Part shown: one piece after another, positions 43,043-50,618 of the stretch | Position numbering within the stretch: position 1 is the first letter of the stretch | Layout: the number at the start of each line of letters is the position of its first letter | From: Cellulomonas uda | Lineage (GTDB): Bacteria; Actinomycetota; Actinomycetes; Actinomycetales; Cellulomonadaceae | Assembly: GCF_006538705.1 (NCBI RefSeq) | Contig: NZ_BJLP01000030.1 | Location: 1 to 50,618 of the forward strand | Length of the DNA: 50,618 bases | Direction: 5' to 3' | Notes under the pieces: model-generated | The model's input: only the letters and a program-made list of their open reading frames with translations | What the model was told of the DNA's origin: nothing | The model's database searches: none | Position numbers and translations under genes: made by a program

Positions 43043-45925
43043 TCACGAGCCGAGCAGCACGTCGCCCCCGTCGACGGTCACGCGGTAGACCCGCAGGTCC
43101 CGCGGGTCCTTGCCGACCGGGTCCAGGCACTGCCCGGTCTCGAGGTCCCACACCTGCTTGTGCATGGGCGAGGTGAGCGTGGGCCGCCCGCCGCGGTCCC
43201 CGACGATGCCGCGGGACAGGACGTTCGCGCCGCTGAACGGGTCACGCTGCTGCACCGCGAGCACGCGGTCGTCGGCCAGACGGAACACCGCGACGGGCAC
43301 CGACCCGCCCAGGAGCACGCCTGCGCCCCGCTCCGGCGTGAGGGCGTCGAGCGTGCACACCCGCTCGGCCACGGCGGTCGTCGCCCGGCCCTCCGGCGGC
43401 GCGGCCACGACCTCGAGCGGCAGCGGCACCCGCTGCCCGCGGCGCGGGACGTACGCGAGGTCGGGGTCCGTGCGCTCGGGCGCGTTGAGGTAGGGCGTGA
43501 ACTGCGCGACCTTCGCGGGGTCGTCGAGGGTCGCGCGCCACTCGTCGACGTACCCGGCGACGTGCCGCTCGATCTCGGCCTCGAGCTCGGCCGCGACGCC
43601 GTCGCGGTCCTCGACGACGACGGCGCGCAGCGCCGCCATGCCGCCCGGGTACGCCGCGACCCACGGCGCGGTGCGCTGGAGGCGGTCGGCGGAGCGGATG
43701 TACAGGGCGAGGAACCGGTCGATCACGCGCACGAGCGTGTCGTCGTCGAGGTCCTCCGCGAGGAGCTCGGCGTGCCGGGGCGTGAACCCGCCGTTGCCGC
43801 CCACGTACACGTTCCAGCCCTGCGCGGTCGCGATGACGCCCACGTCCTTGCCGCGCGCCTCGGCGCACTCGCGCGCGCAGCCCGAGACGCCGACCTTGAA
43901 CTTGTGCGGGCTGCGCAGCCCGCGGTAGCGCAGCTCGAGCCGCACGGCCATGGACGACGAGTCCTGCACGCCGAACCGGCACCACGTCGAGCCCACGCAC
44001 GTCTTGACCGCTCGCAGCGACTTGCCGTACGCCTGCCCGGACTCGAAGCCCGCCTCCACCAGCCGCCGCCAGATCTCCGGGAGCTGGTCCTGGCGCGCGC
44101 CGAACATGCCGAGCCGCTGCGCGCCGGTGACGCGCGTGAACAGCCCGAAGTCCGCGGCGACCTGCGCGAACGCGAGCAGCTTGTCGGGCGTGACCTCACC
44201 GCCCGGCATGCGCGGCACCACGGAGTACGTGCCGTCCTTCTGGAGGTTCGCGAGCAGGTGGTCGTTGGTGTCCTGCAGCGCCGCCTGGTCGGGCTGCAGC
44301 ACGTGCCCCACGCCGAGCGAGGACAGGATCGAGGCGACCACGGGCCGGCAGATCGCGCAGCCGCGGCCCGTGCCGTGCGCCGCGACGATCTCGCTGAAGG
44401 TCCGCTCCGCGCCCGCGCGCACCAGCGCGAACAGCTCGGCGCGCGGCATCGCGAAGTGCTCGCACATCGCGTTCGACACCGCGACGCCCGCCTGCTCGAG
44501 CGAGCGGTTGACGATCGTCGTCACCATCGGCACGCACGAGCCGCAGACCGTGCCGGCGCGCGTGCACGTCTTGACCTCGCCGACCGAGCGGCAGCCGTGC
44601 TCGGTGACCGCGCCGCGGATCGTGCCCGCGGTGACGTTGGCGCACGAGCAGACCACGACGTCGTCGGGCACCTCGAGCGTCGCGGGCGCACCGCCCTCGG
44701 GTGCGAGGAACGCGGACGGGTCGGCGCCGAGCGCGCGGCCCAGCAGCGGGCGCAGAGACGAGTACAGCGCGATGTCGCCGACGAACACGCCGCCGAGCAG
44801 CGTGCGCGCGTCGTCGGACACCACGAGCTTGCGGTACGTGCGCGCGACGGGGTCCGCGAACGTCACCTCGAGCGCGCCGGGGGTCAGGGCGAGCACGTCG
44901 CCGAAGCTCGCGGCCTCGACGCCCACACCCTTGAGCTTGGTGCCGTCCGCGGGCCGCACGTACGTCGTCGTGCCGCCGAACAGCTGGTCGACGACCACGT
45001 CCGCCATCGTGTTGCCCGGCGCGACGAGGCCCGCGCACTCGCCGTCGTGCGACGCGCACTCGCCGATCGCCCACACGCGCGGGTCGGACGAGCGGCACGT
45101 CGGGCCGACGAGCACGCCACCGCGCTCGCCGATGCCCAGCCCCGACTCGCGCGCGAGGCGGTCGCGCGGGCGGATGCCGGTGGAGAACACCACGACGTCC
45201 GCGTCCAGCACCTCGCCGGTCGACAGCTCGAGCGAGGCGACCGTGCCGTCCGGCCCGGCGAGCACACGGGACGCCGCGGTCGTCGTGCGCACGTCGATGC
45301 CCGTGTCCCGGACCAGGACACGCAACGCCTCGCCGCCGCCCGCGTCGAGCTGCACCGCCATGAGCCGGTCCGCGAACTCGACGACCGTCGCGCTCGCGCC
45401 CAGGTTCTGCAGCGCGGCGGCGGCCTCGAGCCCGAGCACCCCACCGCCCACGACGACGCCCCGGACCGGGCGGCCGAGCTCCGCGCGGCGGCGCGCGACC
45501 CAACCGGTGATGGCGTTGATGTCGTCGAGCGTGCGGTACGCCAGGACGCCGGGCAGGTCGGCGCCGTCGGTGCGCGGCACCCACGGCCACGAGCCGGTCG
45601 CGAGCACCAGGTCGTCGTACGCGACGACCCGGCCCGAGCGCGTCGTGACGGTCTGCGCGTCGCGGTCGAGGGTCGCGACCGCGTCGCCCGTGACGAGCTC
45701 GACGCGCTCGTCGTCCCACACCGACGGGTCGAGCGTGAGGTCCTCGACGCTCGCGCCCGTGATCGCGTCGGACAGGTGGACGCGGTCGTACGGCGCGTAC
45801 GGCTCGTCGCCGACGACCGTCAGCTGCCACCCCCCGCCGCGCGCGACCATCTGCTCCGCGAACCGGTGCGCCACCATGCCGGCCCCGACGACGACCACGC
45901 GCCCGGGCTCCTGCTGCTCCCTCAT
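43043..45925 (-). CDS. nirB: Assimilatory NAD(P)H-nitrite reductase, NirB-NirD fusion
   Basis: The protein has 960 residues from ATG 45925 and reduces nitrite to ammonia. N-terminal FAD/NAD domains cover about 1-400 (VVVVGAGMVAHRF, VVVGGGVLGLEAAAAL). A BFD-like [2Fe-2S] domain follows (CSCANVTAGTIRGAV ... TCTRAGTVCGSCVP). The sulfite/nitrite reductase half carries the siroheme/[4Fe-4S] cysteines in TCVGSTWCRFG and GVSGCARECAEA. Residues ~851-960 are a NirD domain (VAERVCTLDALTPERG ... SPMHKQVWDLETGQCLDP), which lacks Rieske ligands as NirD normally does. NirD is usually a separate gene, so the fusion is notable. Upstream in-frame sequence to 46561 is not coding. Confidence 0.93.
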   Translation of the reverse strand: MREQQEPGRVVVVGAGMVAHRFAEQMVARGGGWQLTVVGDEPYAPYDRVHLSDAITGASVEDLTLDPSVWDDERVELVTGDAVATLDRDAQTVTTRSGRVVAYDDLVLATGSWPWVPRTDGADLPGVLAYRTLDDINAITGWVARRRAELGRPVRGVVVGGGVLGLEAAAALQNLGASATVVEFADRLMAVQLDAGGGEALRVLVRDTGIDVRTTTAASRVLAGPDGTVASLELSTGEVLDADVVVFSTGIRPRDRLARESGLGIGERGGVLVGPTCRSSDPRVWAIGECASHDGECAGLVAPGNTMADVVVDQLFGGTTTYVRPADGTKLKGVGVEAASFGDVLALTPGALEVTFADPVARTYRKLVVSDDARTLLGGVFVGDIALYSSLRPLLGRALGADPSAFLAPEGGAPATLEVPDDVVVCSCANVTAGTIRGAVTEHGCRSVGEVKTCTRAGTVCGSCVPMVTTIVNRSLEQAGVAVSNAMCEHFAMPRAELFALVRAGAERTFSEIVAAHGTGRGCAICRPVVASILSSLGVGHVLQPDQAALQDTNDHLLANLQKDGTYSVVPRMPGGEVTPDKLLAFAQVAADFGLFTRVTGAQRLGMFGARQDQLPEIWRRLVEAGFESGQAYGKSLRAVKTCVGSTWCRFGVQDSSSMAVRLELRYRGLRSPHKFKVGVSGCARECAEARGKDVGVIATAQGWNVYVGGNGGFTPRHAELLAEDLDDDTLVRVIDRFLALYIRSADRLQRTAPWVAAYPGGMAALRAVVVEDRDGVAAELEAEIERHVAGYVDEWRATLDDPAKVAQFTPYLNAPERTDPDLAYVPRRGQRVPLPLEVVAAPPEGRATTAVAERVCTLDALTPERGAGVLLGGSVPVAVFRLADDRVLAVQQRDPFSGANVLSRGIVGDRGGRPTLTSPMHKQVWDLETGQCLDPVGKDPRDLRVYRVTVDGGDVLLGS

Positions 45926-45959
45926 GCGGCCATTTTCGACGACGGGGGTCGTGCTTATC

Positions 45960-45995
45960 GGGCCGTACGGCCCACGTGGACGCACAGTGTCCACG
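45960..45995 (-). promoter_or_regulatory. Palindromes in the nirBD promoter region
   Basis: A perfect 14-bp palindrome, GGGCCGTACGGCCC (45960-45973), is followed by an inverted repeat, CGTGGAC-N7-GTCCACG (45975-45995). Both lie upstream of the nirBD start next to a possible minus-strand -10 (GATAAG, about 45954-45959). They may be operators; the regulator is not identifiable. The remaining spacer to 46071 shows nothing. Confidence 0.45.
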
Positions 45996-46071
45996 GGCCC
46001 GCTGTGAGGTCGCCGGACGCGGTGCGCGGCCGGGTCCTGGACCACCGCGTCCGGACGCCGCCCGGGTTGTC

Positions 46072-46077
46072 TAGGCT
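46072..46077 (+). promoter_or_regulatory. Candidate -10 element (TAGGCT) of the YbjN-HSP90-TPR operon
   Basis: TAGGCT predicts a transcript start near 46084 and a ~50-nt leader ending in GGGGAG (46127-46132) before ATG 46136. Confidence 0.5.
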
Positions 46078-46135
46078 CGTCCCGGGCTCGACGACCAGCG
46101 CACCCGGCGCGGCGGCCCGGCAGAGCGGGGAGATC

Positions 46136-46642
46136 ATGGGTTTCTTCACCAAGGACGTCACGGGACCGCAGGAGGGCCTCGCGCCGCTCAGCCGCGACCG
46201 GATCACCGCGAGCCTCGACGCGCGCGAGCTGAACTACGGCATCGACGACGACGGTGACGTCGGCGGCGTCTGGGACGGCCACCTGTTCTACTTCTTCGTC
46301 CTGGGCCAGAAGGGCGAGTACCTGCAGACCCGCGGCCGCTGGAACCGGGTGATCGGCGTCGAGCACCTCGACGAGGTCACGCGCGTCGTCAACGCGTGGA
46401 ACGCGGACCGGCTGTGGCCCAAGGGGTACGTGCGCGTCGAGGACGACGTGCTCGGCGTCTACGCGGAGCACACCGTCGACTACGAGCACGGCGTGAGCGA
46501 CGCGCAGGTCGACCTGCACCTCGCGTGCGCGATCTCGACGAGCCTGCAGCTGTTCGAGCACCTCGACGAGAAGTACCCCGAGCAGGCCGCGGCCGCGCGG
46601 GCCCAGCAGGAGGCGGCCGAGCAGGAGCAGGGCGGCGCGTGA
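46136..46642 (+). CDS. YbjN-domain protein
   Basis: The protein has 168 residues. The YbjN fold, related to type III secretion chaperones, is seen from DRITASLDARELNYGIDDDGDVGGVWDGHLFYFF through RWNRVIGVEHLDEVTRVVNAWNADRLWPKGYVR and ending AISTSLQLFEHLDEKYPE. The last 15 residues are Ala/Gln/Glu-rich. YbjN proteins have no settled biochemical role and may act as binding or chaperone modules. It is first in a three-gene operon with an HSP90-like ATPase and a TPR protein. Its stop overlaps the next start (GTGA). The huge in-frame extension to 43160 is antisense shadow of nirBD. Confidence 0.88.
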   Translation: MGFFTKDVTGPQEGLAPLSRDRITASLDARELNYGIDDDGDVGGVWDGHLFYFFVLGQKGEYLQTRGRWNRVIGVEHLDEVTRVVNAWNADRLWPKGYVRVEDDVLGVYAEHTVDYEHGVSDAQVDLHLACAISTSLQLFEHLDEKYPEQAAAARAQQEAAEQEQGGA

Positions 46643-48582
46643 GCGAGGACCTCACCGCCGCGGGTCGTGCCTTCCAGGTCGACCTGCGCGGCGTGGTCGA
46701 CCTGCTCGCCCGGCACCTGTACTCCGGCCCGCGCGTCTACGTGCGCGAGCTGCTGCAGAACGGCGTCGACGCGATCACGGCCCGGCGCCTGCACGACGCG
46801 GACGCCCCGGCCCGGGTGCGGCTGCGCCCCGGGCCGGGCGGCACGCTCGAGGTCACGGACACCGGGATCGGGCTCACGCCCGCGCAGGCGACCGAGCTGC
46901 TGGCGACCGTCGGCCGCTCGTCGAAGCGTGACCTCGACCTCGGGCTGGGCCGCGAGGAGTTCCTCGGGCAGTTCGGCATCGGCCTGCTGTCCGCGTTCAT
47001 GGTGGCCGACGAGATCGAGCTCGTCTCCCGCTCCGCGGTCGAGACCGACGAGCCGCCCGTGCGCTGGGTGGGGTACGCCGACGGCCGCTACGACCTGACG
47101 GTGCTGCCGCGCGACGCGGACGTGCCCGCCGGGTCGACCGTGCGGCTGCGCGCGCGCCGCGACGCCGAGCACTGGCTGTCGGCCGACACGGTGGTCGCCC
47201 TCGCCCAGGAGTTCGGCAGCCTGCTGCCCGTGGACGTCGCGGTCGAGGTGCCGTTGCCCGACGTCACGGGCGGCGCGCCCGCCACCGCGTGGCGGCGGGT
47301 CTCCGAGCCGTCCCTGCCGTGGCTCGCGACCTACCCCGACGAGGCCGCGCGCACCGCCGCGCTCGCGGCGTACTGCGAGCGGACGCTGGGCTTCACGCCG
47401 CTCGCGCACATCGACCTGTCGGTGCCCCTGGCCGGGCTGACCGGGGTCGCGTTCGTGCTGCCCACCGCGGTCCCGCCCGGGGCCGGCAGCCGCCACCGCG
47501 TCTACCTCAAGCGCATGCTGCTCGGCACGCACGTCGACGACCTGCTGCCCGAGTGGGCGTTCTTCGTCCGGTGCGTGGTCGACACGAGCGTGCTGCGCCC
47601 CACCGCGTCACGCGAGCAGCTCTACGGCGACGAGCTGCTGCTCGCGACCCAGGAGGCGCTCGCCGCCCAGGTGCGCGCGTGGACCGTCGCGGCGCTGACG
47701 GCGTCGTCGACCGGCCTCGCGGGCTCGTCGGACCCCGACCTCACCGCCGCCGCGGGCATGCCGCCCGCGACGACCCGACGCATCGTCTCCACCCACCACC
47801 TCGCGCTGCGCTCGCTCGCGACCACGGACGACGAGGTGCTCGACCTCGTCGCGCAGGTCCTGCCGTTCGAGACCACCGACGGCGCGACGACCCTCGCGCA
47901 GGTCCGCGCGGACGTCGGCGAGGTGCTGCACACCACGCGCGTCGAGGACTTCCGCCGCGTCGCCCCCGTCGCGCGCGCACAGGGCATGACGGTCGTCAAC
48001 GCGGGTTACGTGTACGACGACGAGCTGCTCGCCCGGCTCGCGCTGCGCCCCGGCTGGCAGGTCCGTGAGCTGCGCGCGCAGGACGTCGCGCAGGTGCTCG
48101 GCGCCGTCGAGCCGCACCGAGAGCTCGAGGTGCTCGACCAGGTGCAGGCCGCCGCCGCGGTGGTCCGGCCGCTCGACTGCGCGCTCGTCCTGCGCAGCTT
48201 CGAGCCCGCCGAGGTCCCCGCGGTGCTCCTGCAGGACCGCGACGGCGAGCACCAGCAGGACGTGCGTCGCACCGTCGCCGCGCAGGACGACCTGTGGGGC
48301 GGCGTCCTCGCGGGGTTCGTCAGCGGCGAGGACGAGCCCGCCCGCCGGCTCGTCGTGAACGACGCGAACCCCACCGTGCGGCGGCTGCTCGCCGCCGACC
48401 CGGCCGACCCGGTGCTCGTCGCGGGCGTCCGGTCGATGTACGTCACCGCCGTGCTGCTCGCGGGCGAGCCGCTGCGCGCGCGTGAGGCCGAGCTGATGAA
48501 CGACGCCATGAGCGTGCTGCTCGAGGCGGGGCTGACGCGGCCCGGTGCCGCCCTGCCCGACGAGACCCAGGAGGACGTGTGA
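46639..48582 (+). CDS. HSP90-family (HtpG-like) chaperone ATPase
   Basis: The protein has 647 residues from GTG 46639. The N-terminal GHKL ATP pocket is complete: E37, N41 and D44 in VRELLQNGVDAI, DTGIGLT, and the lid GQFGIGLLSAFMVAD. Middle-domain features follow (YLKRMLLGTHVDDLLPEWAFFVRCVVDT, then the conserved arginine region LRPTASREQLY). The C-terminal ~280 residues differ from classical HtpG and include a Toprim-like or receptor-like alpha/beta stretch (VAPVARAQGMTVVNAGYVYDDELL). This is the divergent actinobacterial HSP90 type rather than housekeeping HtpG. GTGA overlaps join it to both neighbours, implying a stable complex or pathway. Confidence 0.9.
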   Translation: MSEDLTAAGRAFQVDLRGVVDLLARHLYSGPRVYVRELLQNGVDAITARRLHDADAPARVRLRPGPGGTLEVTDTGIGLTPAQATELLATVGRSSKRDLDLGLGREEFLGQFGIGLLSAFMVADEIELVSRSAVETDEPPVRWVGYADGRYDLTVLPRDADVPAGSTVRLRARRDAEHWLSADTVVALAQEFGSLLPVDVAVEVPLPDVTGGAPATAWRRVSEPSLPWLATYPDEAARTAALAAYCERTLGFTPLAHIDLSVPLAGLTGVAFVLPTAVPPGAGSRHRVYLKRMLLGTHVDDLLPEWAFFVRCVVDTSVLRPTASREQLYGDELLLATQEALAAQVRAWTVAALTASSTGLAGSSDPDLTAAAGMPPATTRRIVSTHHLALRSLATTDDEVLDLVAQVLPFETTDGATTLAQVRADVGEVLHTTRVEDFRRVAPVARAQGMTVVNAGYVYDDELLARLALRPGWQVRELRAQDVAQVLGAVEPHRELEVLDQVQAAAAVVRPLDCALVLRSFEPAEVPAVLLQDRDGEHQQDVRRTVAAQDDLWGGVLAGFVSGEDEPARRLVVNDANPTVRRLLAADPADPVLVAGVRSMYVTAVLLAGEPLRAREAELMNDAMSVLLEAGLTRPGAALPDETQEDV

Positions 48583-50594
48583 CGCGCTCGACCGACGAGG
48601 CGAACCGGGAGATCTCCCGCGTGCGCAAGATGCCGTACGGCATCGCCCGCACGCAGGCCGCCGAGCAGCAGGTGCGGCTGGTCGAGGCCGAGGGGCCCGA
48701 CGAGGTCCGCGCGTACGCGCTCAACGTGCTCGTCCAGTCGTTCGTCTGGGGCGGCGAGGTCGAGCGCGCGTACCTGCCGTTCACCAAGGCGGTGCGCTGG
48801 TACGACGAGCACCCGGAGCACTTCGACGCCGAGGACACCCACGGGTTGTTCTGGTCGTTCAAGTGGATGGTCGGGCACCTGTCGGACTTCCCCGACATCC
48901 CCGCGGAGCAGATCGAGGCGACGCTCGCCGACATGGAGCGCCGCTACGCGCTCGCGGGCCTCGGGCGGGACGCCGTCGCGTTCGAGGCCTTCGGGTGGGC
49001 GCGCCTGCGCGGCTCCGACGACGTCGACGCGCTCTACGAGGAGTGGGTCCGCACACCGCGCGACGACTACTCGCAGTGCCGCGCGTGCGACCCGGGCGAC
49101 CGCGCGTCGTACCTCGTCGCGCGCGGCGACCACGACGAGGCCGTGCGGCTCATCCAGCAGACCCTGGACTCGGGTGTCACGTGCGCGACCGAGCCGGCCG
49201 ACATGCTCTCGACGCTCGCGCTCGTGCACCTCGACGCGGGCCGGGCCGACGAGGCCGTCGCCGCGCACCGGCGCGCCGTTGCGGCGCTCGCGGGCTCGCC
49301 CTCCGACATGACCGGCGCCCGCGGCGCACGGTTCGTCCTGCTGGCGCGCGGCGGCCAGACCCGCCGCGCGCTGCGTGCCCTGACCGAGGACGCGCACCTG
49401 CTGCTCGCGGCGGACACCCCGAACGCCCGGTTCGACTTCCTCACCGACGTCGTGGCCGGCACCGCGGCCCTGCTGCCCGGGGCCGGTGCGGAGCCGGTCG
49501 CGTTCGAGGGCGTGGCCGCGTCCGACGTCGCCGGGCTGCACGCGTGGTGCTTCACGGAGGCGGCCGCGCTCGCGGCGGCCTTCGACGCGCGCAACGGCAC
49601 CGACCGGTTCGCCCGGCGGCTCGCCGAGGCCCGCGAGACCCGACCCGCCGACGTGACGCTCGACCTCGCGGTCATCCCGACGGGCGCGGCGGCGCGGCCC
49701 GTCCGGCCCGCCCCCGAGGTCGTCCTGACCGACGCGGGCGCCGGCCCGCTCGGCGCCGACCCCACGTCGCTGCCCGGCGGTCTGCTCGACGGCTCCGGGC
49801 TCGTCACCGCCGTCGAGTCCGGCCCGGACCGTGCCGAGCGGCTCGTCCGCGAGGGCGACCTCGTCGCCGCCGCCGCCGTGTGGCTCGAGGAGTCCGCGTC
49901 CGCCGAGGCCGCCGGCCTTCTGGCCGACTCCGGGCTCGCGCTGGCCGAGGCCGCGCGCTGCGCGCAGGAGGCGGGCGACGACGAGGGCGCCGCGGCCACC
50001 TACCCCGCCGCGGTGGCCCGGATGCGCGCCGGGGGAGTGGGCGTCGAGGTGGTCACGACCGTCGTCGTCGCGTGGGCGCCCGTCGCGGCCGCGACCGGCG
50101 GCGCGCAGGCCGTCCTCGCGGCCGTCGACGCGCTGCTCGCGGAGCTCGACGCGTCGGACGGGGCCGGCGCCGACGCGGGTGCGCCCGCGGACACCGGTGC
50201 CGAGGTCGCCGGGGCGGGCCTGGCCGAGCGCCGCGAGGCGGTCCGGCGCCGGGCGCGCGCCGACCTCGACGACACCGCGGCCCGGGTCCTGGCGTCCACG
50301 GGCTCCGAGCGCGCCGCCGAGGCCGCCGCACGCGCCACCCGCGCCGCGGAGGCGTACGCCGGTGCCGGGCACGTCGCCGACGCCGCGCACGCGTTCTGGC
50401 TCGCGGGCCGCCTGCACGACGGCCTGGGCCAGGTCGACGACGCGGTGTGGAACCTGGAGTCCGCGGTCGAGGGCTTCTCGATCGCGCACCAGGCCGCTCC
50501 TCGCGGCGAGGCGGCCTCCGCCCTGGTCTCGGTGCTCCGAGCCGCGGGCCGCGACGACCGCGCCGAAGAGGTCCTCCGCACCCTCACCCGCTGA
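48579..50594 (+). CDS. Large TPR-like helical-repeat protein partnered with the HSP90-like ATPase
   Basis: The protein has 671 residues, almost entirely helical. TPR-like pairs are visible: RAYALNVLVQSFVWGGEVERAYLPFTKAVRW (about 44-74), ASYLVARGDHDEAVRLIQQTL and LSTLALVHLDAGRADEAVAAHRRAV. At the C-terminus AHAFWLAGRLHDGLGQVDDAVWNLESAVEGF precedes ALVSVLRAAGRDDRAEEVLRTL. The central ~300 residues are Ala-rich with no assigned domain. TPR proteins are classic HSP90 cochaperones, though usually via a C-terminal EEVD motif, which this HSP90 lacks. The start overlaps the HSP90 stop. The gene ends 24 nt before the end of the window. Confidence 0.87.
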   Translation: MTRSTDEANREISRVRKMPYGIARTQAAEQQVRLVEAEGPDEVRAYALNVLVQSFVWGGEVERAYLPFTKAVRWYDEHPEHFDAEDTHGLFWSFKWMVGHLSDFPDIPAEQIEATLADMERRYALAGLGRDAVAFEAFGWARLRGSDDVDALYEEWVRTPRDDYSQCRACDPGDRASYLVARGDHDEAVRLIQQTLDSGVTCATEPADMLSTLALVHLDAGRADEAVAAHRRAVAALAGSPSDMTGARGARFVLLARGGQTRRALRALTEDAHLLLAADTPNARFDFLTDVVAGTAALLPGAGAEPVAFEGVAASDVAGLHAWCFTEAAALAAAFDARNGTDRFARRLAEARETRPADVTLDLAVIPTGAAARPVRPAPEVVLTDAGAGPLGADPTSLPGGLLDGSGLVTAVESGPDRAERLVREGDLVAAAAVWLEESASAEAAGLLADSGLALAEAARCAQEAGDDEGAAATYPAAVARMRAGGVGVEVVTTVVVAWAPVAAATGGAQAVLAAVDALLAELDASDGAGADAGAPADTGAEVAGAGLAERREAVRRRARADLDDTAARVLASTGSERAAEAAARATRAAEAYAGAGHVADAAHAFWLAGRLHDGLGQVDDAVWNLESAVEGFSIAHQAAPRGEAASALVSVLRAAGRDDRAEEVLRTLTR

Positions 50595-50618
50595 CCCCGC
50601 CGCTTCCGCCCCGCCGGG

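Noticed and set aside
43043..43372. Rieske iron-sulfur site in the C-terminal NirD domain
   Set aside because: The Cys-His / Cys-His ligand pairs are absent, as expected for NirD. Calling it a Rieske protein would be wrong.
43160..46135. Plus-strand open frame running continuously into the YbjN gene
   Set aside because: The upstream ~990 codons are the antisense of nirBD. YbjN homology begins only at ATG 46136, which has its own RBS.
48006..50489. 827-codon minus-strand open frame opposite the TPR gene
   Set aside because: Low-complexity Arg/Gly/Val shadow; the TPR protein on the plus strand has clear helical repeats and operon overlap.

Overview
The window is about 50.6 kb of very GC-rich chromosomal DNA from an actinobacterium. 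The strong GC bias, GTG starts, GTGA/ATGA stop-start overlaps, and families such as DUF2516, DUF6318, ClpC, F420/PPOX and MMPL all fit. The gene set suggests Cellulomonas or a close relative, but no rRNA or marker gene fixes this. There is no IS element, prophage, CRISPR array, tRNA or rRNA.

Layout. 1-2651: end of a nitrobindin-like gene, a YgfZ-like folate-binding protein and a FUSC-type membrane protein. 2672-2887: three copies of a ~49-bp intergenic repeat. 2933-3675: a Phd/VapC toxin-antitoxin pair. 3818-5617: DUF2516, asparaginase and dtd. 5618-6319: a gene-free stretch bounded by two near-identical hairpins, with DnaA-box-like sites. 6320-9099: macrodomain protein, then a minus-strand run of hydrolase, HAD and SanA-like genes. 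9100-9369: a divergent spacer with a 39-nt palindrome. 9370-14385: a secreted repeat protein, a phosphotransferase, a two-component system with an Asp-rich partner, and a HepT/MntA pair. 14423-19882: sirtuin, PPOX protein, MMPL transporter and M48 protease. 19979-23114: a tandemly duplicated cassette (DUF6318 lipoprotein plus PKD secreted protein). 23359-25938: clpC with a candidate ClgR box. 26188-32591: serine hydrolase, gluconokinase, LacI regulator, trmL, IclR regulator, KDPG aldolase and a PfkB kinase. 32692-38198: a TPP riboswitch followed by six overlapping genes for two ABC importers. 38192-43014: mannitol dehydrogenase-family enzyme, LacI regulator, aldo/keto reductase and a Nudix-GNAT fusion. 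43043-45925: a NirB-NirD fused nitrite reductase. 46136-50594: a YbjN / HSP90-like / TPR operon.

How the genes work together. Sugar-acid metabolism recurs: gluconokinase, KDPG aldolase plus kinase under an adjacent IclR regulator, and a fructuronate/mannitol dehydrogenase opposite a LacI regulator. The TPP-riboswitch operon probably imports thiamine precursors. The YbjN-HSP90-TPR operon looks like a self-contained chaperone module of unknown client. At least fifteen transcription units show a -10-like hexamer (second base A, sixth base T) ending 6-7 nt before the start codon, which suggests widespread leaderless transcription and was used to choose many starts.

All statements come from reading the sequence; no database search was run.
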